From contig CAKTMO010000013.1 in NCBI GenBank assembly GCA_934573935.1, positions 1-43,951 of the forward strand: DNA of 43,951 nucleotides, given 5' to 3'. The stretch comes from an uncultured Oscillospiraceae bacterium. GTDB taxonomy: Bacteria > Bacillota > Clostridia > Oscillospirales > Oscillospiraceae. A model generated the notes under the pieces. The model searched no databases and was not told the origin of the DNA. It saw only the letters and a program-made list of their open reading frames with translations. The translations under genes were made by a program, and so were the position numbers. Of this stretch, positions 35,812 through 43,908 are shown in pieces; the stretch's first letter is position 1; each line of letters opens with the position of its first letter.

Positions 35812-37098
35812 ATGAAAGAACGATTGCAACAACTTCTGCCCAACATCCGCTTTGCGCTGCGGTACATGGGCGACAGTTGGCTCGCCTTCTGCGAAACGGA
35901 GGAAGTCCGCGCCCTGCGGCGGGCCTTTCGGGTCTTCTGGTGGCGGCTGGGCGACGTGTTTGCGCTGCTGGGACGGCTGCTGCTGGCGTGGTTTCTCAAC
36001 ACGCGGCTGGCCCGCTCGGCCCGCGCCTGGTGGCAGCGGACGAAAAAGGCGGTGTGGGAGCTGCCCCAGTACCAGTTCCTGCGGCGCTTCTTTGCCAAGC
36101 TGAAGGCCCACGTCTGGATGCGCTGGGCCGTTGCGGGGGGCATCGCCCTGCTGGTGTGCCTGCCCTGGTGCGTGGCGGACACCAGCGCCAAGACCTACAC
36201 CTATCTGGTGGTCACGGACGAGCAGACCGCCCTGGTAGACGGCTATCCCGCCTTCACCTATGACAGCGACACCCTGCGGATCCGCGAGGGCACCGGCGGC
36301 GACGCCCAGATCATCCTGACCGCCGGACAGGCCGTTCTCATCCGCCACGGCGACGAGCTGCTGACGGTGGAGAGCTACACCGAGACGGTGCAGAACCTGC
36401 TGGAGCGCTATGACATCCATGTGGGCAAGGATGAGATGGTGGGCGTGAACAACACCGGATTGAAGACCCTGATCCACATCAGCGACGAGCTGCGCTGCCG
36501 CCGCCGCGAGACGAAGGTGGACACCTATAAGACCAAGGTGCTGTACGACTATCTGCTGCCCTACGGCGAAAATGTCATTCTGCAGGAGGGCGCCCCCGGC
36601 CTGACCACCGACACCTATGACGACGTGTACCGCAGTGGCGAAATGATCGACACCGTGCTGGTGGACCGCAGCGACAGTACCGCCCAGGCCCAGATCATCG
36701 TCTATGGCCGCCTGGTCAAAGAGGTGGAGCGGGAGGACAAGATCGCCCGCGACGTGCCCTACGGCGGCGGCTCCAGCGGCGGCTATCTGGTGTTTGAATC
36801 CGGCTACAGCATGACCTATTACAACAAGCTGACCTGCAACTCCACCGCCTATTACAGCGGCGGGGAGAACGGCGCGGCGTGGACCACCGCCACCGGCCAC
36901 TCGGTGGGCCTGGGCATCGTGGCCGCCGATCCCAAAGTGTTCCCCTATCACTCCCGCATGTTCATCCAGTCCTACGGTATGGGACAGATCGAGGACACCG
37001 GCGGCATGACCGGCAACGTGATCGACGTGTGGTTCCCCAGCTATGGCGAATGCGTCTCCTGGGGCCGCCGCAACGTTACCGTCTGGCTGCTGGATTGA
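35812..37098 (+). CDS. Cell-wall protein with G5-like and 3D (RpfB-type) domains
   Basis: A 428-residue membrane-anchored wall-active protein. Residues 1-100 are basic and Trp-rich and probably cytoplasmic; WMRWAVAGGIALLVCLPWCVA (about 101-122) is a membrane anchor. Residues about 130-230 contain DUF348-like ubiquitin-type strands, about 235-310 a G5-like domain (RETKVDTYKTKVLYD...GEMIDTVLVDRS), and about 340-428 a 3D domain with GLGIVAADPKVFPYHSRMFI and GNVIDVWFPSYGECVSWG carrying the catalytic aspartates of MltA-type lytic enzymes. Predicted to cleave or bind peptidoglycan. Spacing between GAGG and ATG is short (4 bases). The long N-terminal cytoplasmic region is unusual for RpfB-like proteins. 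Confidence 0.85.
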   Translation: MKERLQQLLPNIRFALRYMGDSWLAFCETEEVRALRRAFRVFWWRLGDVFALLGRLLLAWFLNTRLARSARAWWQRTKKAVWELPQYQFLRRFFAKLKAHVWMRWAVAGGIALLVCLPWCVADTSAKTYTYLVVTDEQTALVDGYPAFTYDSDTLRIREGTGGDAQIILTAGQAVLIRHGDELLTVESYTETVQNLLERYDIHVGKDEMVGVNNTGLKTLIHISDELRCRRRETKVDTYKTKVLYDYLLPYGENVILQEGAPGLTTDTYDDVYRSGEMIDTVLVDRSDSTAQAQIIVYGRLVKEVEREDKIARDVPYGGGSSGGYLVFESGYSMTYYNKLTCNSTAYYSGGENGAAWTTATGHSVGLGIVAADPKVFPYHSRMFIQSYGMGQIEDTGGMTGNVIDVWFPSYGECVSWGRRNVTVWLLD

Positions 37099-37121
37099 GC
37101 AGAGATGGAAACGCATCCTGT

Positions 37122-37158
37122 ATGGCACTCGGCAGTATGACTGCCGAGTGCCATTTTG
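37122..37158 (+). terminator. Terminator of the 3D-domain gene
   Basis: ATGGCACTCGGCAG / CTGCCGAGTGCCAT perfect 14-bp stem, then TTTTGG. Confidence 0.8.
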
Positions 37159-37182
37159 GTTTGCACCGCACCAGTAAAAAAG

Positions 37183-37500
37183 GCCCCCCTGTGTAAATCG
37201 CGGCGGCTGTGCCGCCGTAGCATCCAGCAAGTTTCCACCGTACCATCTTAGGACAACCCCTCCGGCGCTTCGCGCCGCATAGCGGAAGTGCTTACGTTCA
37301 TCGAACGGCGGAGTGGGGGCACCCCGCCCTACGAATTTTTAACGTACCCTGCGTTCACCGGCGGGGCGTCGAGGACGCCGCCCCCTACGTACCGATCGCC
37401 GCGGCATCCTTGATCCGTTCCACCGTACCATCTTAGGACAACCCCTCCGGCGCTTCGCGCCACCTCCCCTTGCACAGGGGAGGCTTGGGCGTGCCGTATG
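37183..37500. repeat. Array of dispersed palindromic repeats (families A, B and C)
   Basis: Two copies of a unit beginning TCCACCGTACCATCTTAGG (37234 and 37418 regions) are each followed by ACAACCCCTCCGGCGCTTCG. The second continues into CACCTCCCCTTGCACAGGGGAGG. Between them lie GGGGGCACCCCGCCC (37316) and the GGCGGGGCGTCGAGGACGCCGCC palindrome region (37361-37384), an inverted copy of 22561-22603. No coding potential is seen in 37099-37570. Confidence 0.65.
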
Positions 37501-37539
37501 ACGGAAACAGTTATTTGCATCGTGCGGACATCCGCCATC

Positions 37540-37571
37540 AAAAAAGACACCCTGTGGAGGGTGTCTTTTTT
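37540..37571 (-). terminator. Terminator of the ABC exporter operon
   Basis: On the minus strand AAAAAAGACACCC / GGGTGTCTTTTTT with a 6-base loop, starting right at the stop codon of the permease gene. Confidence 0.8.
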
Positions 37572-38215
37572 TAGAGGTCTACTTTTTCGTACAGCGCGGC
37601 TGCTTTGCGGAAGGTCAGGAGCATACCGGCGGCGTACAGGGCCATGCTGACGAGCAGCGCGGGCAGCAGGCGGAGCTGGGTGGCTCTGTCCAGGTCATCC
37701 AGCCAGGTCAGCGTCGGGAAGTGGGGCAGCGCCTCGCAGACGATCATCAGCAGCGTCACGGGGATCAGCGCCTTGACGAAGGCCACGCCCACCTTGTAGC
37801 CGCTGCGGTAAAAGGCAGTCAGGAACACCGCGTTGAACACGGCGTACAGCAGGAAGCCCGCCGCGAACAGCGCCAGATTGGGGTCCATGCCCACCAGATT
37901 GTCCTTGTCCGGCTGCAGGCGCACCGCCAGCAGCGCACAGGGCACCAGCACCACCAGCGACAGCAGCTCCACCAGCGCCGTCAGCACACAGCCCGCCTTT
38001 ACCGTGTCCCGTTTGGGCACCGGCAGGATGGCGGAATAGTAGATGTCCTTCTGCTCCCGCACATTCAGGAAGGTAAAGAACAGGCCCAGCATCACGTAGA
38101 AGAAGGTGATGGTATAGGGGTAATTGGGGATCAGCACCATGACGCCGAACAGGCAGAACACCGGCGTCATGGGATGGCACACCAGCCGCAGCTGCTTATA
38201 TAATAGCGCTCTCAT
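37571..38215 (-). CDS. ABC-2 type transporter permease (ABC2_membrane_5-like)
   Basis: A 214-residue, six-helix permease: GVMVLIPNYPYTITFFYVMLG, the conserved NVREQKDIYYSAILPVPKRD loop (about 52-70), then four further helices. The loop with E-x-KDI-x(3)-LPV-x-K is the hallmark of this bacitracin/YtrC-type exporter family. ATG 38215 lies inside the end of the ATPase gene (20-base overlap). The frame extends upstream in the ATPase gene but only as a shadow. With the ATPase it forms an exporter of unknown substrate, perhaps a peptide or antibiotic. Confidence 0.85.
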   Translation of the reverse strand: MRALLYKQLRLVCHPMTPVFCLFGVMVLIPNYPYTITFFYVMLGLFFTFLNVREQKDIYYSAILPVPKRDTVKAGCVLTALVELLSLVVLVPCALLAVRLQPDKDNLVGMDPNLALFAAGFLLYAVFNAVFLTAFYRSGYKVGVAFVKALIPVTLLMIVCEALPHFPTLTWLDDLDRATQLRLLPALLVSMALYAAGMLLTFRKAAALYEKVDL

Positions 38216-38933
38216 CCAGGCCCCTCCTCTCCACGGAAACAATGATATCCTCCAGCGTGGCGCCGCGGTCGGCGTAGGCCACCATAAAGTCCGCCACGGC
38301 GGAGCTGTGAAAGATCTCGCCGTCTTTGATAAAGGTGATGTGGCTGGCGCATTTCTCCAGATCCGACGTGATGTGGGTGGAGAACAGGATGCTGCGGCTG
38401 CCGTCCGCCACGATGGCGCGGAACAGCTCCACCAGCTCATCCCGGGACACGGGGTCCAGCCCGCTGGTGGGCTCATCCAGGATCAGCAGCTTCGCGTTGT
38501 GGCTCAGCGCCAGGGCCAGCAGATACTTCACCTTCATGCCGCTGGACAGCTGATCCACCCGCTTGCTCTCGTCAATGCCGAACAACTGCAGGTAGTGGCG
38601 GTACTTTTCGTCGTCCCAATTGCGGTAAAAGCGGCGGGTCACGTCGGTGATGGTCTTGACCTTCTTTTTGGGATAGAAATCGATGCCCCCCAACACCACG
38701 CCGATCTGTTCTTTGAATTCCCGTTCGTGCTGCCGCACGTCCTGGTCGAAGAACCGGACGTCGCCGCCGTCGGGATGCACCAGCCCCAGAATGGCCTTCA
38801 GGGTGGTGGATTTGCCTGCGCCGTTGCGGCCGATGAAGCCCACCACCGCGCCCTGGGGCACGTCGAAGGACACGTCCTTCAGGGTAAAGGCGGGGTAGTG
38901 TTTTGTCAGGCCCCGCACCTGCAATGCGTTCAT
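38196..38933 (-). CDS. ABC transporter ATP-binding protein (BcrA/YtrB-like)
   Basis: A 245-residue ATPase with Walker A GRNGAGKSTT (about 35-44), Q-loop in KEQIGVVLGG (about 75-84), signature LSSGMKVKYLLA (about 130-141; SSGM in place of SGGQ, as in the YtrB group), Walker B LLILDEPTSGLDP (about 150-162) and switch His in FSTHITSDL (about 187). Its ATG overlaps the stop of the AbrB-type gene by 3 bases. Coupled to the permease that follows. Confidence 0.9.
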   Translation of the reverse strand: MNALQVRGLTKHYPAFTLKDVSFDVPQGAVVGFIGRNGAGKSTTLKAILGLVHPDGGDVRFFDQDVRQHEREFKEQIGVVLGGIDFYPKKKVKTITDVTRRFYRNWDDEKYRHYLQLFGIDESKRVDQLSSGMKVKYLLALALSHNAKLLILDEPTSGLDPVSRDELVELFRAIVADGSRSILFSTHITSDLEKCASHITFIKDGEIFHSSAVADFMVAYADRGATLEDIIVSVERRGLDESAII

Positions 38934-39169
38934 TCCGTCTCCTCCTCCCCGTCGTCAGGCAGTCCCTCAAACATCTGGCGCATGAACAGGTTCAGCTTTT
39001 CCGGCGATTGCAGGGCAATGCCCCGCTTTTTGTCCGCCAGCAGCACCAGCATGTCGCCCGGCTTGATGCCGAACATCTCGCGGGCTTCCTTGGGGATCAC
39101 GATCTGGCCCTTGGGGCCCACCCGCACCGAGCTCATATAGTGGCGGTCGTCCCGTCGATTGCTCTTCAT
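38930..39169 (-). CDS. AbrB/SpoVT-type transcriptional regulator
   Basis: A 79-residue protein with an N-terminal swapped-hairpin DNA-binding domain: SSVRVGPKGQIVIPKEAREMFGIKPGDMLVLLAD (seen in two parts: VGPKGQIVIPKEAREMF and GIKPGDMLVLL, about 15-45). The C-terminus is acidic (DDGEEETE). ATG 39169 is chosen with GGAGG upstream; the frame runs to 39223 through the promoter. It heads the operon with the two ABC genes, and repeated ACTTTT half-sites lie in its leader, so autoregulation of the exporter is likely. Confidence 0.88.
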   Translation of the reverse strand: MKSNRRDDRHYMSSVRVGPKGQIVIPKEAREMFGIKPGDMLVLLADKKRGIALQSPEKLNLFMRQMFEGLPDDGEEETE

Positions 39170-39185
39170 GGTATGCCTCCATTCC

Positions 39186-39242
39186 AAAAGTATAACTTTT
39201 CTTACTTTTCTGTATTGTAGCACGATGCAAAGGTATTGTCAA
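39186..39242 (-). promoter_or_regulatory. Promoter and likely operator of the AbrB-ABC operon
   Basis: TTGACA (39237-39242), 17-base spacer, TACAAT (39214-39219). Just downstream lie AAAAGTATAACTTTT (39186-39200, palindrome) and another ACTTTT at 39204-39209, placed to block elongation or initiation. Confidence 0.75.
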
Positions 39243-39260
39243 GCATAGGACGAAATTGGC

Positions 39261-39289
39261 AGCGCCCCTGCGGTGAACGCAGGGGCGCT
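39261..39289 (-). terminator. Hairpin after the pseudouridine synthase gene
   Basis: AGCGCCCCTGCG / CGCAGGGGCGCT perfect stem; only a weak T-tract follows on the minus strand, so its terminator role is uncertain. Confidence 0.45.
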
Positions 39290-39294
39290 GAGGC

Positions 39295-40170
39295 TTACAG
39301 CAGTTTTTTCATATCCTCCGGCAGCGGGGCGGTAATGTGGAGCAGCGCTTTGGTCAGCGGGTGGCACAGCCACAGCTCATAGCTGTGAAGGGCGGGGCGG
39401 GAGATGAGGGCTCTGTCCTCCGCGCCGTAGAGCCAGTCGCCGGTCAGGGGGCAGCCGATGGCGGCCATGTGGAGCCGCAGCTGGTGGGTGCGGCCGGTGA
39501 TGGGACGCAGGCGCACCAGCGCGCGGCCATGGGACACGGACAGGACCTCATATTCCGTGCGGGAGGGCAGACCCGCCGGATCGACGCTGCGCTTCAGCAG
39601 GGAATCCGGCTGGCGGCAGATAGGCAGGTCAATGACGCCCCCGGCCGGTTGAGGCACGCCGTCGCAGACGCCGCGGTATTCGCGGCGGAAGTCGCCGGTG
39701 TGAAGGATATCCATACAGCGCTGGTGCATGTAGCCGGTTTTGGCCACCACCATCACGCCGGTGACGCCGCGGTCCAGCCGGTTCACGGCGTGGAGCGCGC
39801 CGCCCCCCAGATGGTGGGCCACCGCGCCCGCCACGGTGACGGTCTCCTCCGTCAGCGCCGCTGAGTGGACGGTGATACCGGCGGGCTTGTTGAGGATCAG
39901 CAGATCCTCGTCCTCCCACAAAATGTCCAGGGGATAATCCACGGGGAGGGCGGGGCTGGCCGCGGGCGGGTCGGACACGTCAACGGACAGGAGGTCCCCC
40001 GTGCCGGCCACGACGCGGACGGTGACGGGGCGGCCGTTCAGCAGGATGGCGTCCTGCCGCCATTTCAGGGATCTCAGCAGCGAGGAGGACAGCCCCAGCT
40101 CCCGCCGCAGCAGCTGCTTGACGGTCTGGCCGGACAGCTCCGGCGTGATGGACAGCGTCAGAATACGCAT
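39295..40170 (-). CDS. RluA-family pseudouridine synthase
   Basis: A 291-residue RNA-modifying enzyme. An S4-like N-terminal domain (TVKQLLRRELGLSSSLLRSL, about 18-37) precedes the catalytic domain, with VNRLDRGVTGVMVVAKT (about 129-145) holding the catalytic Asp, and LRPITGRTHQLRLHMAAIGCPLTGDWLYG in two parts (RPITGRTHQLRLHM about 230-243; GDWLYG about 252). All family motifs are intact. The target (rRNA or tRNA uridine) cannot be told. ATG 40170 is preceded by GGGGAGG; the frame upstream has no ribosome site. Confidence 0.92.
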   Translation of the reverse strand: MRILTLSITPELSGQTVKQLLRRELGLSSSLLRSLKWRQDAILLNGRPVTVRVVAGTGDLLSVDVSDPPAASPALPVDYPLDILWEDEDLLILNKPAGITVHSAALTEETVTVAGAVAHHLGGGALHAVNRLDRGVTGVMVVAKTGYMHQRCMDILHTGDFRREYRGVCDGVPQPAGGVIDLPICRQPDSLLKRSVDPAGLPSRTEYEVLSVSHGRALVRLRPITGRTHQLRLHMAAIGCPLTGDWLYGAEDRALISRPALHSYELWLCHPLTKALLHITAPLPEDMKKLL

Positions 40171-40289
40171 GGAATGGACCTCCCCGCAAAGTTTTATGAA
40201 AATAGTATAGCACAAATGGGAGAAATGTGATAGACTATATCGACATGAGCAAGACAACCTCGGAAATTCGGAGAAAGGACAAGAAAATT

Positions 40290-41399
40290 ATGGCGTCTAA
40301 AGTGTATTTTGCCAACCTGCGGGCCGACTATCATGAGAATTTGCAGCAGAAGCTGACGCGGCTGATGAAGACGGCAGGCATGGGCAATATTGATTTCAAT
40401 GAGAAGTTCGTGGCCATCAAGCTGCATTTCGGCGAGCCGGGGAATCTGGCCTATCTGCGGCCCAACTGGGCCAAGACCGTGGCGGATTTCGTGAAGGAGC
40501 GGGGCGGCAAGCCCTTCCTGACGGACTGCAACACCCTGTATGTGGGCGGCCGGAAGAACGCGCTGGATCACATGGACAGCGCCATGGTTAACGGCTTCAA
40601 CTACATGACCACCGGCTGCCAGATCATCATTGCCGACGGCCTGAAGGGCAACGACGAGGTGGAGGTGCCCGTGGCGGGCGGCGAGTATGTGAAAAACGCC
40701 AAGATCGGCCGCGCCGTGATGGACGCGGATGTGTTCATCTCCCTGACCCACTTCAAGGGCCACGAGACGGCGGGCTTCGGCGGCTGTCTGAAGAACATCG
40801 GCATGGGCTGCGGTAGCCGCGCCGGCAAGATGGAGCAGCACAACGCCGGAAAGCCCCATGTGAACCAGGAGCTGTGCGTGGGCTGCGGCCAGTGCCGCAA
40901 GATCTGTGCTCACGACGCGCCGGTGATCACCGACAGGAAGGCCGCCATCGACCACAACAAGTGCGTGGGCTGCGGCCGCTGCATCGCCGTGTGCCCCAAA
41001 AACGCGGTGCAGATCAACTGGGATGAATCCACCAGCAACCTGAACCGGAAGATCGCCGAGTACACCAAGGCGGTGGTGGACGGCCGTCCCTGCTTCCACA
41101 TCTCCCTTGTGATCGACGTGTCCCCCAACTGCGACTGCCGCAGCGAGAACGACATGGCCATCGTGCCCAATGTGGGCATGTTCGCCTCCTTCGACCCCGT
41201 GGCGCTGGACATGGCCTGCATCGACGCGGTGAACGACCAGATCCCCCTGCACGGCAGCGTCGCCGACTGCGACGAGGATCACCAGCACGCCCACGACCAC
41301 TTCCAGCGGATCCATCCCGACACGGATTGGCGCAGCTGCCTGGAGCACGGCGAAAAGCTGGGGCTGGGCACCAGGGATTATGAATTGGTGAAGATTTAA
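40290..41399 (+). CDS. DUF362 protein with two 4Fe-4S clusters
   Basis: A 369-residue iron-sulfur protein. The DUF362 domain covers about 1-175 and 250-369 (IKLHFGEPGNLAYLRPN at about 45, LTHFKGHETAGFGGCLKN at about 153). Two ferredoxin motifs are inserted at about 195-250: CVGCGQCRKIC and CVGCGRCIAVCP, each with four Cys. A C-terminal His/Asp-rich segment (DCDEDHQHAHDH, about 335) may bind metal. ATG 40290 follows AAAGGAC; the frame opens at 40227. Relatives are widespread in anaerobes without defined function; an electron-transfer role is inferred. Confidence 0.88.
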   Translation: MASKVYFANLRADYHENLQQKLTRLMKTAGMGNIDFNEKFVAIKLHFGEPGNLAYLRPNWAKTVADFVKERGGKPFLTDCNTLYVGGRKNALDHMDSAMVNGFNYMTTGCQIIIADGLKGNDEVEVPVAGGEYVKNAKIGRAVMDADVFISLTHFKGHETAGFGGCLKNIGMGCGSRAGKMEQHNAGKPHVNQELCVGCGQCRKICAHDAPVITDRKAAIDHNKCVGCGRCIAVCPKNAVQINWDESTSNLNRKIAEYTKAVVDGRPCFHISLVIDVSPNCDCRSENDMAIVPNVGMFASFDPVALDMACIDAVNDQIPLHGSVADCDEDHQHAHDHFQRIHPDTDWRSCLEHGEKLGLGTRDYELVKI

Positions 41400-41420
41400 G
41401 GAACCCCGCGATCAAAAATC

Positions 41421-41614
41421 GTCGGCATGTTTTTAACGCCGATCTCGGCGGCTATGCCGCCGTAGCATCCAGCAAGTTTCCACCGCACCCTCTCACGACA
41501 ATCCCTCCGGCGCTTCGCGCCACCTCAGCTGTGCACGCCCCAGTGTGTACCCCAAGGGCACTTGCTTCGCGGCGCGCACTGGGGTGCCTTTACACAGGGG
41601 AGGCTTTGAGGCGT
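41421..41614 (+). repeat. Family A+B repeat copy 1, with a nested insertion
   Basis: The unit GGCATGTTTTT, GCCGATCTCGGCGGC, TAGCATCCAGCAAGTTTCC, CAATCCCTCCGGCG, CACCTC is interrupted at 41527-41587 by a separate palindrome (CCCCAGTGTG...CGCACTGGGG) and resumes with CTTTACACAGGGGAGG. Confidence 0.7.
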
Positions 41615-41693
41615 GCGTAGGTTCACCGTGCGGCGGGGTGAGGGCACCCCGCCCTACGGAGGGTTACGCCGCATTTGCTGCGCTCACCGATCG

Positions 41694-41873
41694 GGCGTCG
41701 GCGCGTGAAGAAAACATGCCGGTGGCATGTTTTTCGTGCCGATCTCGGCAACTATGCTGCCGTAGCATCCAGCAAGTTTCCACCGCACCATCTTGCGGTC
41801 AATCCCTCCGTCGCGGCTTCGCCGCGCCACCTCCCTTTACACAAGGGAGGCTTGGGCGTGCGGTGCATGACGG
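41694..41873 (+). repeat. Family A+B repeat copy 2 (uninterrupted)
   Basis: The same series as copy 1 without the insertion: AAAACATGCC/GGCATGTTTT hairpin, GCCGATCTCGG, GCCGTAGCATCCAGCAAG, CCTCCCTTTACACAAGGGAGG, TTGGGCGTGCGGTGCATGACG. Bases 41615-41693 between the copies carry a GGCGGGGTG/CACCCCGCC family C hairpin. No gene is seen in 41400-41947. Confidence 0.7.
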
Positions 41874-41947
41874 AAATGGCTGCATGCACCGGTGCGGGGG
41901 TTTTGGGTGGTTCTTTCGTGATTTTACAAAAAATTCACACTTCCCTA

Positions 41948-41975
41948 TTGACAATTCTTACAAAAATGGTAGAAT
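41948..41975 (+). promoter_or_regulatory. metK promoter
   Basis: TTGACA (41948-41953), 16-base spacer, TAGAAT (41970-41975). The expected start at about 41982 lies upstream of the riboswitch aptamer. Confidence 0.8.
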
Positions 41976-42007
41976 GTAACCAAGCTAATATCCCCGACAA
42001 CTTCATA

Positions 42008-42100
42008 CCTTATCAAGAGTGGCGGAGGGAACGGCCCGATGAAGCCACGGCAACCTGTTTTTCAAGGTGCCAAATCCGACGTTGAATCGAAAGATGAGGA
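42008..42100 (+). promoter_or_regulatory. SAM-I (S-box) riboswitch
   Basis: The conserved core is present in order: CTTATCAAGAGTGGCGGAGG, GGCCCGATGAAGCCACGGCA, CCTG...CAAGGTGCCAAATCC and the closing GATGAG. It should bind S-adenosylmethionine and switch off metK through the terminator at 42118, giving end-product control of SAM synthesis. Confidence 0.95.
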
Positions 42101-42117
42101 AAGAGCAAGAAAGTTCA

Positions 42118-42150
42118 GCACTCTGGCGGTTCACGCAGAGCGCTTTTTTT
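42118..42150 (+). terminator. Riboswitch-controlled terminator before metK
   Basis: GCACTCTGGCG-GTTCA-CGCAGAGCGC with one mismatch and one bulge, followed by seven T residues. Confidence 0.8.
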
Positions 42151-42185
42151 GTTGCATTTTCCAGGAAAAGAAAGGAGTTTTTACT

Positions 42186-43370
42186 ATGGCAAAGCATCTG
42201 TTTACTTCCGAATCCGTTACCGAGGGACATCCCGATAAGATCTGCGACCAGATCAGCGACGCCGTTCTGGACGCCATTTTTGATCAGGATCCCAACGGCC
42301 GCGTGGCCTGCGAGACTACCGCTTCCACGGGCCTGATCCACATCATGGGCGAGATCACCACCAGCTGCTATGTGGACATCCCCAAGATCGCCCGCGAGGT
42401 GATCCGCGACATCGGCTACGACAACGCCACCTATGGCTTTGACTGCAACACCTGCGCCGTCATCACCAACATCGACGAGCAGTCCGGCGACATCGCCCTG
42501 GGCGTGGACAAGTCTTTGGAGGCCAAGGAGTCCGGCCACGACGAGCTGGACAACGGCGCCGGTGACCAGGGCATGATGTTCGGCTACGCCTGCGACGAGA
42601 CGCCGGAGCTGATGCCGCTGGCTATCTCGCTGGCCCACAAGATGGCCAAGCGCCTGACGGACGTGCGCAAGCAGGGTCTGGTGAACTATCTGCGGCCCGA
42701 CGGCAAGACCCAGGTGACCGTGGAGTATGACGACAACGGCAAGCCCGTCCGCGTGGACACGGTGGTGGTCTCCACCCAGCACGCCGCCGAGGCGTCTCTG
42801 GATCAGATCCGTCAGGACATCATCCAGCTGGTCATCAAGCCCACCGTTCCCGCGGAGCTGCTGGATGAGAACACCAAGTTCTATGTGAACCCCACCGGCC
42901 GGTTCGTCATCGGCGGGCCCCAGGGCGACAGCGGCCTGACGGGCCGCAAGATCATCGTGGACACCTATGGCGGCAGCGCGCCCCACGGCGGCGGCGCTTT
43001 CTCCGGCAAGGACCCCACCAAGGTGGACCGCAGCGCCGCTTACGCCGCCCGCTGGGTGGCCAAGAACGTGGTGGCCGCCGGTCTTGCCAGCCGCTGCCAG
43101 ATCCAGCTGGCCTATGCCATCGGCGTGGCCCGTCCCGTCAGCGTTCTGGTGCAGACCTTCGGCACCGGCGTGGTGAGCGACGAGGTGCTGGAGGCCGCTG
43201 TGGAGAAGGTGTTCGATCTGCGTCCCACCGCCATTATCCGCGATCTGGACCTGCGCAAGCCCATCTATCGCCAGCTGGCGGCTTACGGCCACATGGGCCG
43301 CGAGGATCTGGGCGTGGCATGGGAGAAGACCGACCGCGTGGAGGCCCTGAAGGCCGCTGTGGGGAAATAA
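42186..43370 (+). CDS. metK: S-adenosylmethionine synthetase
   Basis: A 394-residue cytoplasmic enzyme that makes SAM from methionine and ATP. Motifs are [20 protein letters not shown] (about 5-24), [12 protein letters not shown] (about 118-129), [21 protein letters not shown] in two parts (about 243-263) and [19 protein letters not shown] (about 268-286, the P-loop-like signature). Length is normal. AAAGGAG precedes the ATG at 42186. Expression is controlled by the SAM-I riboswitch in its leader. Confidence 0.97.
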   Translation: MAKHLFTSESVTEGHPDKICDQISDAVLDAIFDQDPNGRVACETTASTGLIHIMGEITTSCYVDIPKIAREVIRDIGYDNATYGFDCNTCAVITNIDEQSGDIALGVDKSLEAKESGHDELDNGAGDQGMMFGYACDETPELMPLAISLAHKMAKRLTDVRKQGLVNYLRPDGKTQVTVEYDDNGKPVRVDTVVVSTQHAAEASLDQIRQDIIQLVIKPTVPAELLDENTKFYVNPTGRFVIGGPQGDSGLTGRKIIVDTYGGSAPHGGGAFSGKDPTKVDRSAAYAARWVAKNVVAAGLASRCQIQLAYAIGVARPVSVLVQTFGTGVVSDEVLEAAVEKVFDLRPTAIIRDLDLRKPIYRQLAAYGHMGREDLGVAWEKTDRVEALKAAVGK

Positions 43371-43393
43371 TTCTCCGGTTAGTCAAAAGCAAC

Positions 43394-43422
43394 TTGCATT
43401 TTTCCGCGCCTTGTGCTATACT
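43394..43422 (+). promoter_or_regulatory. Promoter of the DtxR/MntR-type gene
   Basis: TTGCAT (43394-43399), 17-base spacer, TATACT (43417-43422), 24 bases after the metK stop. Confidence 0.75.
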
Positions 43423-43451
43423 TTACCGTAATAAATACAAGGAGTGATCAC

Positions 43452-43826
43452 ATGCATTTGCAGGAATCCGGCGAGATGTATCTGGAGACGATCCTGGTGC
43501 TGACCCGCCAGTCGCCCCACGTGCGGGCCATCGACGTGGGCGAGTATATGGGCTATTCCAAGCCCAGCGTCAGCCGCGCCATGGGACTTTTGAAGAACGG
43601 CGGCTATATCAAGGTGGACGAAAACGGCTATATCACGCTGTTGGCGCCCGGGCGCGAGGTGGCGGAGATGATCTATGAGCGCCACACGCTGCTGACGCAG
43701 TATCTCATCCGGCTGGGCGTATCGCCGGAGGTGGCCGCCGAGGACGCCTGCAAGCTGGAGCATGTGATCAGCGATGAATCCTTTCAGGCCATCAAACGAC
43801 ATGCGCATTTGAACGCGGATGCGTGA
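43452..43826 (+). CDS. DtxR/MntR-family metal-dependent repressor
   Basis: A 124-residue regulator: ESGEMYLETILVL (about 5-17) with metal-ligand acids, winged HTH (VRAIDVGEYMGYSKPSVSRAMGLLKNGGYIKVDENGYITLL, seen across about 26-66), and a dimerisation part with TLLTQYLIRLGV and EDACKLEHVIS (about 80-110), where Glu and His of the family metal site occur. It lacks the SH3-like domain of DtxR and is shorter than MntR (about 142). AAGGAGTGATC precedes the ATG. It probably controls iron or manganese uptake genes; a feo or mnt operon may follow beyond the window. Confidence 0.88.
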   Translation: MHLQESGEMYLETILVLTRQSPHVRAIDVGEYMGYSKPSVSRAMGLLKNGGYIKVDENGYITLLAPGREVAEMIYERHTLLTQYLIRLGVSPEVAAEDACKLEHVISDESFQAIKRHAHLNADA

Positions 43827-43908
43827 ATGCGGTTGTGAATGATAAAAAAAATCACTCCCCCTCTCTGGCGGCTCTCATAGGTACACAAAGTGACCTGACC
43901 TTTGTATG

